Source: Bacteroidota bacterium (GTDB lineage: Bacteria; Bacteroidota; Bacteroidia; B-17B0; Aurantibacillaceae). From it: a stretch of DNA of 64,000 nucleotides. Within the stretch, counting starts at the first letter, position 1. Every line of letters starts with the position of its first letter. The DNA lies in contig JAFDXR010000005.1 of the NCBI GenBank assembly GCA_018267825.1, positions 1 to 64,000 on the forward strand, in the 5' to 3' direction. A program made the translations under genes and the position numbers. The notes under the pieces were generated by a model. That model was given only the letters and a program-made list of their open reading frames with translations, did no database searches and had not been told where the DNA came from. This document shows positions 35,837-44,332 of this stretch, piece by piece.

Positions 35837-37822
35837 TTATTCTTTGATGATTCTGGACTGCCCTGTAACCTGTCCGTTCTGTACGCACCTGAAAATGTAT
35901 ATACCCTGACTGAAAGCACTCATGTCTATTGACGTTGTGGCAGCATGCAATTCACTTTCCTCGATCAGCTGACCAAAGGCATTGTAGATGCTTAACCTTG
36001 CATTTTCATAGTGAGGAAGATGCAACGTAACGGCATTGCCGGCGGGATTCGGATACACATCCAGCGTGTTAGTCAGAGGCTTCTGCTCCTGAATGCCGGC
36101 TGCCGCACCGGGAAGTAATGTTACAGGCATAATGGCTTCTACGCTATCGTTGAAATTATTTTTAACGGTTAATTTCAATAAGTAGTTTCCGCTGCCGAGT
36201 CCATTGGTATTCCAGCTTGCAATAGTACCATGATGAATCTCCTGCAGGGAATCTTTTACGATTCTGATCCAGGCACTTGATGAGGGTGCCTGATAATATA
36301 TACTGTATTTCGCAAAGTCCATCCAGCCTGTTCCCGCAGGTCCCCAATCGATCCAGGCGGAACCCAAAACCGGCACGTGCATATTGGTGTAAGTTGTATC
36401 AGGCCCTTCTGCTTTGGCCATCCAGGCTGTCGCTGCTTCGTATGCCACAGGATCGGCCATGCAATTGCTCTGCACACATACCATCACGCTTTTGCCAATG
36501 GCCTGTGGTGCCGAAAAAGGGGTGTAACCATAATCCAGAACAAAAAAACCGTTGCGCTCACTTCGCGCATAGGAATATACACTTGCTCCAAATGTGAAAA
36601 TACTGCTGGAGTCTGTAGCCCAGTAATAGCCTCCGCTACCATCCAACAGAAAAGGAATCGTTGACAATACACTCGACCGGGCCTGCGTCCCAATCTCGCC
36701 AACCTGCACACTATCGACATCGATATGTGAATGATCAAATACGTAAAGGCTCCATGTCTGTACCTGGCTATTGATCAGATGCAGGTTTCTGTCGGCCAGC
36801 GGGGCTACAAAATTGGTATAACCCGAATTGTCGTACAGGCGCGACACCTGAACGGTGTCATTATGTTGAAACCACACGCCGATAGCCCGTATTTTTGAAT
36901 TGGAAATAGTAACATCAGAGCCATTTACAGGCATCATAGCCCACATCACATCATGGCAGCTATCGGCATTTACCTGGTATTCGATACCATGTATACCCGA
37001 AATACTGTGATTGAAATGGTAATTATAAACTGTATCACCATTCGGGAAAGCAAAATTGATCAGGGCCGTATCCGGAAACTGGTGCCATAGCAGAAGCGTA
37101 TCCGTGTGTTTGAAATTCGTTGTGCAACTATCGCTCAGAATATATTCTCCGGCCTGGTTGCAGCCATTGATACTGAGTACAGCCTTGTTGGTAAGACCGC
37201 AGGTTGTCCAGTCGCGCTGATGCACCTGGTTCATGGTGACATGCGCATCATTGGCAATAACAAGATTATGCGACATCCCGCTGTAATCGAAAGAGCAATG
37301 ACGAATGGTTACAGAACCGTTTTGCACGGCCAGTAAAGAACGCTGATAAAAATACTGTTGCGGAAATGTGAGTGATGAGGAGTCAGCGATCATTTGTCCG
37401 TTCTGAAATACATACACATCGCCGCTATCGATCACTGTAGCGTGTTTAATAAGCAATACGCCATTGCCCATCACAAGAATAGGGCCACTGTGTGTCCAGT
37501 ATCCGGTGATCTTCAGGGTGTCGTTGGGAGTGTACCCTACCACAATGGTATCGTGCAACTGCAGCCAGCTGGTGCCTGCCACTTTTTTTACGCCGTTTTG
37601 TTTCAGATCATCCAATCTCTTGAGCAGTGGCCAGATGCTGTTGCCCTGGGCTGCCTGCCCCATTTGCTTTTGGTGAACCTGTGGCGATACCGTCGGGTAC
37701 TTTTCTGTGACCTGTTTCGAAGCCAGGTTCAATTGAGCCTGAGGAAATCTTTTGCTATTTTGTTGCGCAGAAAGAATAGCACACAACATCAGGAAACAAA
37801 AAATAAAACGGGATGATTTCAT
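35837..37822 (-). CDS. T9SS-secreted beta-helix-like protein
   Basis: A 661-aa extracellular protein. It has a signal peptide (MKSSRFIFCFLMLCAILSAQ) and a long repetitive beta-strand region (about 100-400) with the rhythm of a right-handed parallel beta-helix (GNGVLLIKHATVIDSGDVYVF, NGSVTIRHCSFDYSG). An Ig-like segment and a type A T9SS sorting domain (LDVYPNPAGNAVTL to SRIIKE) follow. The ligand or substrate is not known. The ATG at 37822 gives a clean signal peptide, while 37858 would put 12 polar residues before it. Confidence 0.82.
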   Translation of the reverse strand: MKSSRFIFCFLMLCAILSAQQNSKRFPQAQLNLASKQVTEKYPTVSPQVHQKQMGQAAQGNSIWPLLKRLDDLKQNGVKKVAGTSWLQLHDTIVVGYTPNDTLKITGYWTHSGPILVMGNGVLLIKHATVIDSGDVYVFQNGQMIADSSSLTFPQQYFYQRSLLAVQNGSVTIRHCSFDYSGMSHNLVIANDAHVTMNQVHQRDWTTCGLTNKAVLSINGCNQAGEYILSDSCTTNFKHTDTLLLWHQFPDTALINFAFPNGDTVYNYHFNHSISGIHGIEYQVNADSCHDVMWAMMPVNGSDVTISNSKIRAIGVWFQHNDTVQVSRLYDNSGYTNFVAPLADRNLHLINSQVQTWSLYVFDHSHIDVDSVQVGEIGTQARSSVLSTIPFLLDGSGGYYWATDSSSIFTFGASVYSYARSERNGFFVLDYGYTPFSAPQAIGKSVMVCVQSNCMADPVAYEAATAWMAKAEGPDTTYTNMHVPVLGSAWIDWGPAGTGWMDFAKYSIYYQAPSSSAWIRIVKDSLQEIHHGTIASWNTNGLGSGNYLLKLTVKNNFNDSVEAIMPVTLLPGAAAGIQEQKPLTNTLDVYPNPAGNAVTLHLPHYENARLSIYNAFGQLIEESELHAATTSIDMSAFSQGIYIFRCVQNGQVTGQSRIIKE

Positions 37823-38018
37823 GTTTGAAGGTTTATATTCAAAGGTAGTTTTTTTCACATAAACACTTATAGGTTTTTATTCACCCGGAGATATTCTGTA
37901 TTCAAAACATATGAGATTCTCTGACCATTATTGTAATGTATCTGCACCACAAATACTCCAAATAGCTCCTGTGATGCCTCATTAAAGGCATATAAACCTG
38001 GCTTCGCCAAAACAAAGT

Positions 38019-38083
38019 ATGATCAAAGTCATATTTCAAGATGAGTATTTACAAAACAAACACATCTCTTGTCCGTAGCTTTG
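38019..38083 (+). promoter_or_regulatory. Promoter with FNR/CRP-like box upstream of the AI-2E family gene
   Basis: ATGATCAAAGTCAT (38019-38032) has the ATGA-N6-TCAT form expected of Crp/Fnr-family sites in Bacteroidota. TAGCTTTG (38076-38083) is a perfect -7 box. A start point about 5 bases downstream would put the box centre near -62, the class I activator position. The gene-free region 37823-38118 holds nothing else of note except a short ATGCCTCATTAAAGGCAT inverted repeat near 37973. Confidence 0.5.
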
Positions 38084-38118
38084 ATAAATAGGGGAAAACC
38101 GTATTTACACCTGAAATT

Positions 38119-39198
38119 ATGATAGCCAAAAGTTCTTCACTTCTCAGGAAATTGCTCATACTGTATTTGGTATTTGCGGGGCTTCATTATGCCAGAAGTT
38201 TTCTGATGCCCCTTACGATTAGTACCGTGCTTGCAACCCTCTTCCTGCCTTTCTGCAAATGGCTTGAAAGCCATAAGGTCCCGCGTGGTCTGGCAGCATT
38301 TATATGTTTGTTGATATTGGTATTGTTCGGCGGCGGGGTTGGATGGCTGCTTGGCTGGGAAATTTCTCAACTTACCGGCGACATAACAGAACTAAAGCGC
38401 AAAATTCTGGAAGTGAGTCATGGTTTCCAGACCATGGTTATGCAATACACAGGCCTTTCTGCCGAAAGGCAATCAGAAATGATAAAAAACCAGGAATCCA
38501 GTCTTAGTGACTTTATTCCCATTATGGCGGGTTCTTTATTATATACTATAACAAACACCATACTATCACTGGTTTATATATTTTTTCTGCTTTATTACAG
38601 AGATCACATCCGCCGTTTTCTCATGAAACTTGCCCCGATGTCTCAGCAGACCGAAATGACCCAGATTATTCAGGGAGCCGCCCGTGTATCGCAACAATAT
38701 CTCGTAGGGCTTGCCAAAATGATCGCCTGCTTGTGGGTGATGTACAGTATAGGGTTTGGCATATTGGGGGTACATCACTTTCTTTTCTTCGCCATTTTGT
38801 GCGGACTTCTTGAAATTGTACCATTCATCGGAAACATTACTGGCACCACACTCACTATATTGATTTCCTCGGTTGAAGGTGCCAGTCTCCCCATGTTAGC
38901 CGGTATCGCCTGTGTTTATGGTACTGTACAGTTTTTCCAGGGCTGGGTTCTTGAACCACTTATTGTTGGCCCCCAGGTAAAAATAAATCCGTTATTCACA
39001 ATTATCGCGGTTGTTGTCGGCGAGCTTGTATGGGGCATTCCGGGCATTTTTCTGGCTATACCAATCACTGCCATGTTTAAAATTATTTCAGACCACATCG
39101 AACACCTTAAACCCTATGGTTTCCTGATTGGAGATATTGAAGCTACCAATAAACAAAACTGGCTGACTGAAAAAATAGAAAACTGGCGGCAGAAATAG
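38119..39198 (+). CDS. AI-2E family transporter (PerM-like)
   Basis: A 359-aa inner-membrane protein with about eight transmembrane helices in the typical arrangement. It has two pairs of N-terminal helices, a soluble loop (about 95-150), then GLLEIVPFIGNITGTTLTI and a C-terminal block with the family motif LEPLIVGPQVKINPLFTIIAVVVGELVWGIPG. Family members export small molecules or ions; the substrate is not known. Preceded by an FNR-like box. The Na/Pi gene follows after 60 bp on the same strand. Confidence 0.9.
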   Translation: MIAKSSSLLRKLLILYLVFAGLHYARSFLMPLTISTVLATLFLPFCKWLESHKVPRGLAAFICLLILVLFGGGVGWLLGWEISQLTGDITELKRKILEVSHGFQTMVMQYTGLSAERQSEMIKNQESSLSDFIPIMAGSLLYTITNTILSLVYIFFLLYYRDHIRRFLMKLAPMSQQTEMTQIIQGAARVSQQYLVGLAKMIACLWVMYSIGFGILGVHHFLFFAILCGLLEIVPFIGNITGTTLTILISSVEGASLPMLAGIACVYGTVQFFQGWVLEPLIVGPQVKINPLFTIIAVVVGELVWGIPGIFLAIPITAMFKIISDHIEHLKPYGFLIGDIEATNKQNWLTEKIENWRQK

Positions 39199-39258
39199 TA
39201 TGCACGTCCGAAAAGCCGGGTTGTAGATTTACTTCTGTTTACACTATCCTCAAAAAAC

Positions 39259-40950
39259 ATGAATATGCTTCCACACATTTTAAAACTGGCAGCCGGCGTT
39301 GGCTTGTTTATGTTTGCTGCGTATCTGTTAGAGGAATCGTTGAAAAACCTTTCAGGAAGACAATTCAAAATATTTTTGCAGCGCATCACCCGAAACACTC
39401 CCGGCGCCATTGCAGGCGGTGCCGTTGTAACCGGAGTACTCCAGAGTAGCACCATGGTTATATTGATGGTACTGGCATTCGTTGGTGCAGGTGTATTCAC
39501 CTTAGAAAATGCAATGGCCATTATACTTGGTGCTAATCTTGGAACCACTCTCGATAGTTGGCTCGTTGCAACTGCGGGTTTTAAAATAAATATAGAAGTT
39601 GCTGCCTATCCGGCCGTATGTGTAGGAGGTTTACTTCTGATTTTATTTGGTAACCGTAAAACGTTGAAATTCGCCTCTTATTTCATTTTTGGTTTTGGTC
39701 TTTTGTTTATCGGACTTTCTTTTATGAAAACGGCACTGGAAGAACAGGTGAAAGTTTTTGATTTTGAACGCTATTCGGACATGCCTCCGTTTATTTTTAT
39801 GCTGATCGGCTTTGGATTAACCCTCCTGGTACAGTCCAGTTCAGTGACCATGGCCCTTGCTCTCAGTGCCTTACACGCCGGTGCACTTCATTTTCCGTCG
39901 GCGGTATTAGTCGTATTAGGTTCAGAAACCGGCACTACCATTAAAATTATGTTGACGGCGCTGCATGGTAATGCCACAAAAAAAAGAATTGTTACAGGCA
40001 ATTTTCTTTACAACCTCTGCATGACTCTGCTTGCTTTTATTTTCATGAAACCCACATTATGGCTGATCACTTCCGGCTTCAACATCCATGATCCCCTCAT
40101 CGGGCTCGTAACGTTTTCCACACTTGTTAACCTCGTCGGAATCATTTTATTTGCACCATTTTTGAGAGGATTTGTGGGCTTTCTGGAAAACCGTTTTACC
40201 CATACAGCCACATCTAATGTGGCATTCATCGATCATGCCAATATTCATGAACCTGAGCTCGCCCTTGAATTATTCCATAAAGAAACCGCATTTTTCCTCC
40301 ATAATTCCATGCTTTTCAATATGTCTCTGCTCGAATTGGAAACCACGCAACTGGTGTCGAACAATGAATTCACAAAAATAAATGAGGAGCGCCATTTTTT
40401 TTCGATGCCTGTTGAAGCAAAGTATGAGTTCCTGAAACAACTACAGGGAGAACTTCAGACTTTTTATCTCAAATTAAGATCTGCTCTTCATGAGTCGCAG
40501 AATTCATCTCTGGATCAATATGCCGCCGCTGTGCGAAATTCCATGTATTCAAGCAAATGCATGAAAGATATTATATCGAATCTGAATAATCTGCGGCAAT
40601 CCTCCAAAGACATTAAGTATGATTTTTTTCTGAAACAAAAGGCTGAAACCGGGCATTTATACGACACATTGAGAACACTCTGCAATGAAAAACATGAGCC
40701 TACTCACGAAACATTCAGGCATATACTTTCCGATATGCAGTACAATTACAATGAATCGCTCCACCGTTTTTATAAAGAATTATATGAGTCTCCCATTGAA
40801 AGTCTTGACATCACTGTTCTTCTGAATTTCAATCGTGAACTCTATGCCTCTAACAAAGCAATGCTTATGGCCGTAAAAGACTTTCTGTCAGATGAAAAAA
40901 CTGTACTCACTATTTCTGAGATGTCAGCTGAAGATCATGGCAATGCATGA
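39259..40950 (+). CDS. Na/Pi cotransporter family protein with PhoU-like domain
   Basis: A 563-aa protein. The membrane part (about 1-310) has the two inverted Na_Pi_cotrans repeats with their QSS motifs (GVLQSSTMVILMVLAFVGAG and LLVQSSSVTMALALSALHAG) and GANLGTT. The cytoplasmic helical domain (about 340-560) is PhoU-like. It would import phosphate driven by sodium. It probably shares a transcript with the AI-2E gene and ends 28 bp from the convergent PAS gene. Confidence 0.92.
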   Translation: MNMLPHILKLAAGVGLFMFAAYLLEESLKNLSGRQFKIFLQRITRNTPGAIAGGAVVTGVLQSSTMVILMVLAFVGAGVFTLENAMAIILGANLGTTLDSWLVATAGFKINIEVAAYPAVCVGGLLLILFGNRKTLKFASYFIFGFGLLFIGLSFMKTALEEQVKVFDFERYSDMPPFIFMLIGFGLTLLVQSSSVTMALALSALHAGALHFPSAVLVVLGSETGTTIKIMLTALHGNATKKRIVTGNFLYNLCMTLLAFIFMKPTLWLITSGFNIHDPLIGLVTFSTLVNLVGIILFAPFLRGFVGFLENRFTHTATSNVAFIDHANIHEPELALELFHKETAFFLHNSMLFNMSLLELETTQLVSNNEFTKINEERHFFSMPVEAKYEFLKQLQGELQTFYLKLRSALHESQNSSLDQYAAAVRNSMYSSKCMKDIISNLNNLRQSSKDIKYDFFLKQKAETGHLYDTLRTLCNEKHEPTHETFRHILSDMQYNYNESLHRFYKELYESPIESLDITVLLNFNRELYASNKAMLMAVKDFLSDEKTVLTISEMSAEDHGNA

Positions 40951-40977
40951 AAAACGTAAAGTGATTAATGGGTGAAT

Positions 40978-41607
40978 CTACCTCTTAAACAACTCCTTCA
41001 GGTCACAAAGGTATTGCGTCATCTCTTTTGTGAAGTTATCCAGGTCATCAATGGAACTTTTCAGATAACCCTGCACGAGTTTCAGCTCTTCTTTCGAAAT
41101 ATTATCCGCGTCCAGCATGCTTAGCCCTTTCATAGCAGTAAGCGGGCTCCGCACCCGGTGAGATGTCATAAACAAAAGATCTTCGAGCGACTTTATATAC
41201 TCCGCTCTCTTTTCTTCCAGCTCCTTTTTCTCAGTGATGATCAGGCGCAGAGAAAGGTATTGTATGCCTGCGTCGAGCTTCACGGGTATAATAACAGTGT
41301 CTACCCAATAATAGGTTCCCGATTTGGTGCGGTTACGTACCTCTCCGTTCCATATTTTACCTGCCTTGATGGTTTTCCAAAGGTCTGCGAAGAAACCATC
41401 AGGATGGTAGCCCGAATTGATGATGTTGTGACTCTTGCCAACGAGTTCTTTCCTGCTGAATTGCGACACTTCACAGAATTTATCATTGACATATACAATG
41501 CGACCACTGGCATCTGTAATAGATGTAATGATATTGACATCTATTGCTTTTTTATAGCACTCCAGCCAATATAATGGATCGGCGTCATCATTGGGGGAAT
41601 TTTTCAT
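40978..41607 (-). CDS. PAS-domain protein with a HisKA dimerisation helix but no ATPase domain
   Basis: A 209-aa cytoplasmic protein. A PAS domain (about 15-130: SGRIVYVNDKFCEVSQFSRKELVGKSHNIINSGYHP) is followed by a coiled linker and a HisKA-like helical hairpin with a phosphoacceptor-type H box (FMTSHRVRSPLTAMKGL). The protein ends there, so the HATPase_c domain of a histidine kinase is missing, and no ATPase-like frame lies downstream. It may be phosphorylated by another kinase or act as a dimerising sensor. Divergent from the Crp/Fnr gene, which may be its functional partner (inference). The ATG at 41607 fits the family start. Confidence 0.8.
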   Translation of the reverse strand: MKNSPNDDADPLYWLECYKKAIDVNIITSITDASGRIVYVNDKFCEVSQFSRKELVGKSHNIINSGYHPDGFFADLWKTIKAGKIWNGEVRNRTKSGTYYWVDTVIIPVKLDAGIQYLSLRLIITEKKELEEKRAEYIKSLEDLLFMTSHRVRSPLTAMKGLSMLDADNISKEELKLVQGYLKSSIDDLDNFTKEMTQYLCDLKELFKR

Positions 41608-41698
41608 ATAACTCAGGGTTAAGTGAATGTAATTTTTTTCGCATGGAGACCAGCATCGCTGCAGCATGTTATAATATATAATAATGCATAAAATACTA

Positions 41699-41741
41699 TG
41701 ATTTAAATCACATGCATGGCCCGAAAAGCTGGCTACTTTTG
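41699..41741 (+). promoter_or_regulatory. FNR-like palindrome and -7 box of the Crp/Fnr gene
   Basis: TGATTTAAATCA (41699-41710) is a perfect 12-bp palindrome like the FNR core TGATnnnnATCA. TACTTTTG (41734-41741) is a perfect -7 box. Transcription would start at about the ATG (41746), giving a leaderless mRNA and putting the palindrome centre at about -41.5. That is the class II activator position, which suggests autoregulation. Confidence 0.55.
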
Positions 41742-41745
41742 AATC

Positions 41746-42444
41746 ATGACAACAGATTTTGGAGATTGCATGTCATGCAAATCGTTTTCAAAAAGTGCTT
41801 TTTCCTGTTTCGAACGGGGGAGTGTTTCCAAACTGATTAATGGAAACTCTGTTTCGATACACTATAAAAAAGGCCAGGAAATATACAATGAAGGCGCGCT
41901 GGCAAAAGGTGTATTTTGTATCCAACAGGGAAAAGCAAAAGTCTACAAGAAATGCCCCGACCGGAATATGACTATTGGTTTGGCGGGTAATTCAGATTTG
42001 CTGGGCTATCATGCATTGTTCAATAGCGGTCATTATAAAAACTCAGCAGCCTGCCTCGAAGACTCCCACATCTGTTTCATACCAAAGAAAACATTCCTTA
42101 ACCTGATGGCTTCAAATCCCGACATGTTTCATTATGTGATGCGACACAGCAGTCAGGAAAACAACAGACTATCCGACATGGTGCGCGACCTGAAATGTAA
42201 AAACATGCTGAGCCGTGTAGCGCGGTCGCTTGTTACTGTATCCGAGAAGTACGGTTTTGACAATGCTCATTGCCTCAATGTGACACTGACACGTAAAGAC
42301 ATTGCAGAGTTATCCGGCACAACAACGGCATCAGCTATCCGGATCCTGAACGATCTGAAGAAAGAAAAAGTCATTGGCTTCCATAATAAACGCATCCGGA
42401 TCCAGGATGTCAATAAACTGATGCGCTACAACCACGCCAATTGA
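41746..42444 (+). CDS. Crp/Fnr family transcriptional regulator
   Basis: A 232-aa regulator with an N-terminal cyclic-nucleotide-binding-like jelly roll (about 30-140: YKKGQEIYNEGALAKGVFCIQQGKAKVYK), a dimerisation helix and a C-terminal winged helix (LTRKDIAELSGTTTASAIRILNDLKKEKVI). The N-terminus has a Cys-rich stretch (CMSCKSF...FSCF) that recalls the Fe-S ligand region of FNR. An anaerobic or redox signal is therefore plausible but unproven. FNR-like boxes upstream of its own gene and of the AI-2E gene are likely targets. Confidence 0.9.
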   Translation: MTTDFGDCMSCKSFSKSAFSCFERGSVSKLINGNSVSIHYKKGQEIYNEGALAKGVFCIQQGKAKVYKKCPDRNMTIGLAGNSDLLGYHALFNSGHYKNSAACLEDSHICFIPKKTFLNLMASNPDMFHYVMRHSSQENNRLSDMVRDLKCKNMLSRVARSLVTVSEKYGFDNAHCLNVTLTRKDIAELSGTTTASAIRILNDLKKEKVIGFHNKRIRIQDVNKLMRYNHAN

Positions 42445-42626
42445 TTATAAAACAACAAACGAAGGTTTGACATTGGCAAGTGTCTGATATCATCGAATAA
42501 CCGCTGAAAAAAGCATAATACAATCCGAAAAACGCTCGCCGCATTGAACCCGGGAAGTCTGATCTTTTCATGTTTCCCGGAACCGTTGCCTGCGAATTCT
42601 TATCTTCGTGTTAGAAAACACAAAGG

Positions 42627-44021
42627 ATGTATACAAGGCTCATTTTTTTCTTTTTCACAGCATACACAGCCGCTTTGAATGCCCAGAACCAGTTGTGGGC
42701 CATGACCAATGAAGGCGGGCAAAACGGGCTTGGTACCATTTTCAATACCGATGCAGGAGGTAATAATCAAAATACCTTGTACAGCTTTGCGCAAACAGAC
42801 GGTGCAAAACCGCTCTATACAGATTTTATCCAGGCAAACAATGGCCTCTTATATGGTGTAACCTACCGCGGCGGGGCAAAAGACATTGGTGTTTTCTTTG
42901 AATACAATCCATTAACCCTTAACTACACTAAAAAATTTGACTTCGACAGTGCCAATGGCAGCAAACCCCTCGGTTCATTGATCCAGGCCAGCGATGGCAT
43001 GCTCTATGGCATGACTTTAAAAGGTGGTGCCAACGACAAAGGCGTACTGTTTCAATATAATCCTTCAAGCTCCGCTTACTCTAAAAAATTTGATTTCAGT
43101 CTGAACGATGGGTGTTACCCGCATGGCACATTGTTACAGCTCAACGACAGCCTGCTCTATGGTATGACATCGCAGGGAGGCGCAAACAACAAAGGAGTTA
43201 TTTTTCAATATAATCTGCTGACATCTGTGTGTACAAAGAAGTTTGATTTCGATAGTATCCGTGGCAGTTATCCGCTTGGCTCATTGATGAAAGCCGGTGA
43301 TGGCATGTTGTATGGGATGAGTTCCGGGGGCGGCACCTACAATCTGGGCGTGCTATTTCAGTTCGACCCAATAAGTGCGGGCTGCGCAAAAAAATTTGAG
43401 TTCAGTGGCCCGGCCGATGGCAGCACGCCTCTTGGATTTTTGTTGCAGGCCAGTGACGGCAAGCTCTACGGCATGACCAACCATGGGGGCCTATACGACA
43501 AAGGGGTGCTGTTTCAATTTGATTACAACAACAATGCGTTTACAAAAAAACTCGATTTCGACAGTATCCACGGAAGTTATCCTTTTGGTTCATTGCTGCA
43601 GGCCGGTAATCAGATGCTTTACGGCATGACCCGTCTCGGGGGTGCTTACGATTCGGGTGTACTGTTTCAGTTCGATCCGGTGAGTGGCACACTTACTAAA
43701 AAACTCGATTTCAATATAACGAATGGCGCTCATCCTTATGGCAACCTCATCCAGGTAAATCCACAGCTGGCGGGAATCAGCAACGCTTCCGAAACAGGAA
43801 ATGCAATCACTATCTTCCCCAACCCCTGCCACGGAAGCTTCAGCATACATGGCGCACAGGCCGGCTTATATGCTATTACTAATATGCTTGACCAAACTGT
43901 ACTTTCTTTTGATATAAAAGCCGGTGAAATAAAAAACATCGATGGCCTCGAAGACGGCCTGTACTTTATTACAGATCAACGCACGCACAAGCTGTTTCAG
44001 AAAATTGTGGTGGTGAGATAA
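42627..44021 (+). CDS. T9SS-secreted GloVer-repeat protein
   Basis: A 464-aa extracellular protein. A short signal peptide (1-19) is followed by about seven repeats of roughly 47 residues. Each contains the pattern LYGMT..GG...KGVLFQ(Y/F) and K(K/L)FDF......G, the GloVer-type repeat that probably forms a beta-propeller. A C-terminal T9SS sorting domain follows (ITIFPNPCHGSFSI to the terminal KIVVVR). The ligand is unknown. It is the last chromosomal gene before the tRNA fragment and integrase. Confidence 0.88.
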   Translation: MYTRLIFFFFTAYTAALNAQNQLWAMTNEGGQNGLGTIFNTDAGGNNQNTLYSFAQTDGAKPLYTDFIQANNGLLYGVTYRGGAKDIGVFFEYNPLTLNYTKKFDFDSANGSKPLGSLIQASDGMLYGMTLKGGANDKGVLFQYNPSSSAYSKKFDFSLNDGCYPHGTLLQLNDSLLYGMTSQGGANNKGVIFQYNLLTSVCTKKFDFDSIRGSYPLGSLMKAGDGMLYGMSSGGGTYNLGVLFQFDPISAGCAKKFEFSGPADGSTPLGFLLQASDGKLYGMTNHGGLYDKGVLFQFDYNNNAFTKKLDFDSIHGSYPFGSLLQAGNQMLYGMTRLGGAYDSGVLFQFDPVSGTLTKKLDFNITNGAHPYGNLIQVNPQLAGISNASETGNAITIFPNPCHGSFSIHGAQAGLYAITNMLDQTVLSFDIKAGEIKNIDGLEDGLYFITDQRTHKLFQKIVVVR

Positions 44022-44085
44022 ATTGTTAATTCTTCTTGGAATTAAAAATCACTGCAGAACACCGTGATTGCATTTCAATTTTTAC

Positions 44086-44119
44086 AAAAAACAAAAACCG
44101 CCGGTGTTACCGGCGGTTT
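44086..44119 (-). terminator. Rho-independent terminator of the tRNA-Met unit
   Basis: On the minus strand a perfect 10-bp stem (AAACCGCCGG / CCGGCGGTTT) with a 5-base loop is followed by TTG and a run of T. It stands directly behind the tRNA 3' end, so it is the original terminator of the tRNA gene that served as the integration site. Confidence 0.85.
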
Positions 44120-44122
44120 CAA

Positions 44123-44173
44123 TGGTAGCGGGAGATGGATTCGAACCAACGACCTTTGGGTTATGAGCCCAAA
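44123..44173 (-). other. 3' half of a tRNA-Met gene: left attachment site (attL-type)
   Basis: Reading the minus strand: anticodon stem TTTGGG/CCCAAA with loop CTCATAA (anticodon CAT), variable loop, T-arm GTTGGTTCGAATCCATC, acceptor strand and encoded CCA. The D-arm and 5' acceptor strand are missing; beyond 44173 the sequence is unrelated. The T stem has one T-T mismatch. A 3' tRNA half beside an integrase is the duplicated core left when an element enters at a tRNA gene. The complete tRNA should stand at the other end, to the right. Confidence 0.85.
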
Positions 44174-44183
44174 TATTTGCGAT

Positions 44184-44306
44184 CCTATTAGAACCTATGA
44201 AAACCTATTTAGTCTGTAAATCAACAATATAAAGCATTTCTGTACAGTCAATGTTTTTCAAAATTAGTCAAAAAAATCCCATTTGTTTTACCTATGTTTT
44301 ACCTAT
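44184..44306 (+). repeat. Phased CCTAT repeats, probable integrase arm-type sites
   Basis: CCTAT occurs at 44184, 44194 and 44204 (exactly 10-bp spacing) and again at 44291 and 44302 (11-bp spacing), the last pair in the longer form TTTTACCTAT. They lie between the att core and the integrase start. The second pair flanks the region where the integrase promoter -33 element would sit. Arm-site function is inferred from position and helical phasing. Confidence 0.5.
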
Positions 44307-44310
44307 TTCG

Positions 44311-44318
44311 TATATTTG
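44311..44318 (+). promoter_or_regulatory. -7 box TATATTTG of the integrase gene
   Basis: A perfect TAnnTTTG match 14 bases before the ATG at 44333. It argues for this start rather than the in-frame ATG at 44294, which lies upstream of the box. Only a distant TTTG (44282) could act as the -33 element. Confidence 0.5.
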
Positions 44319-44332
44319 AAAAAAATCTTGAT

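Noticed and set aside
44123-44173. Functional tRNA-Met gene
   Set aside because: The D-arm and 5' acceptor strand are absent and the T stem has a mismatch, so it can only be a fragment or att core.
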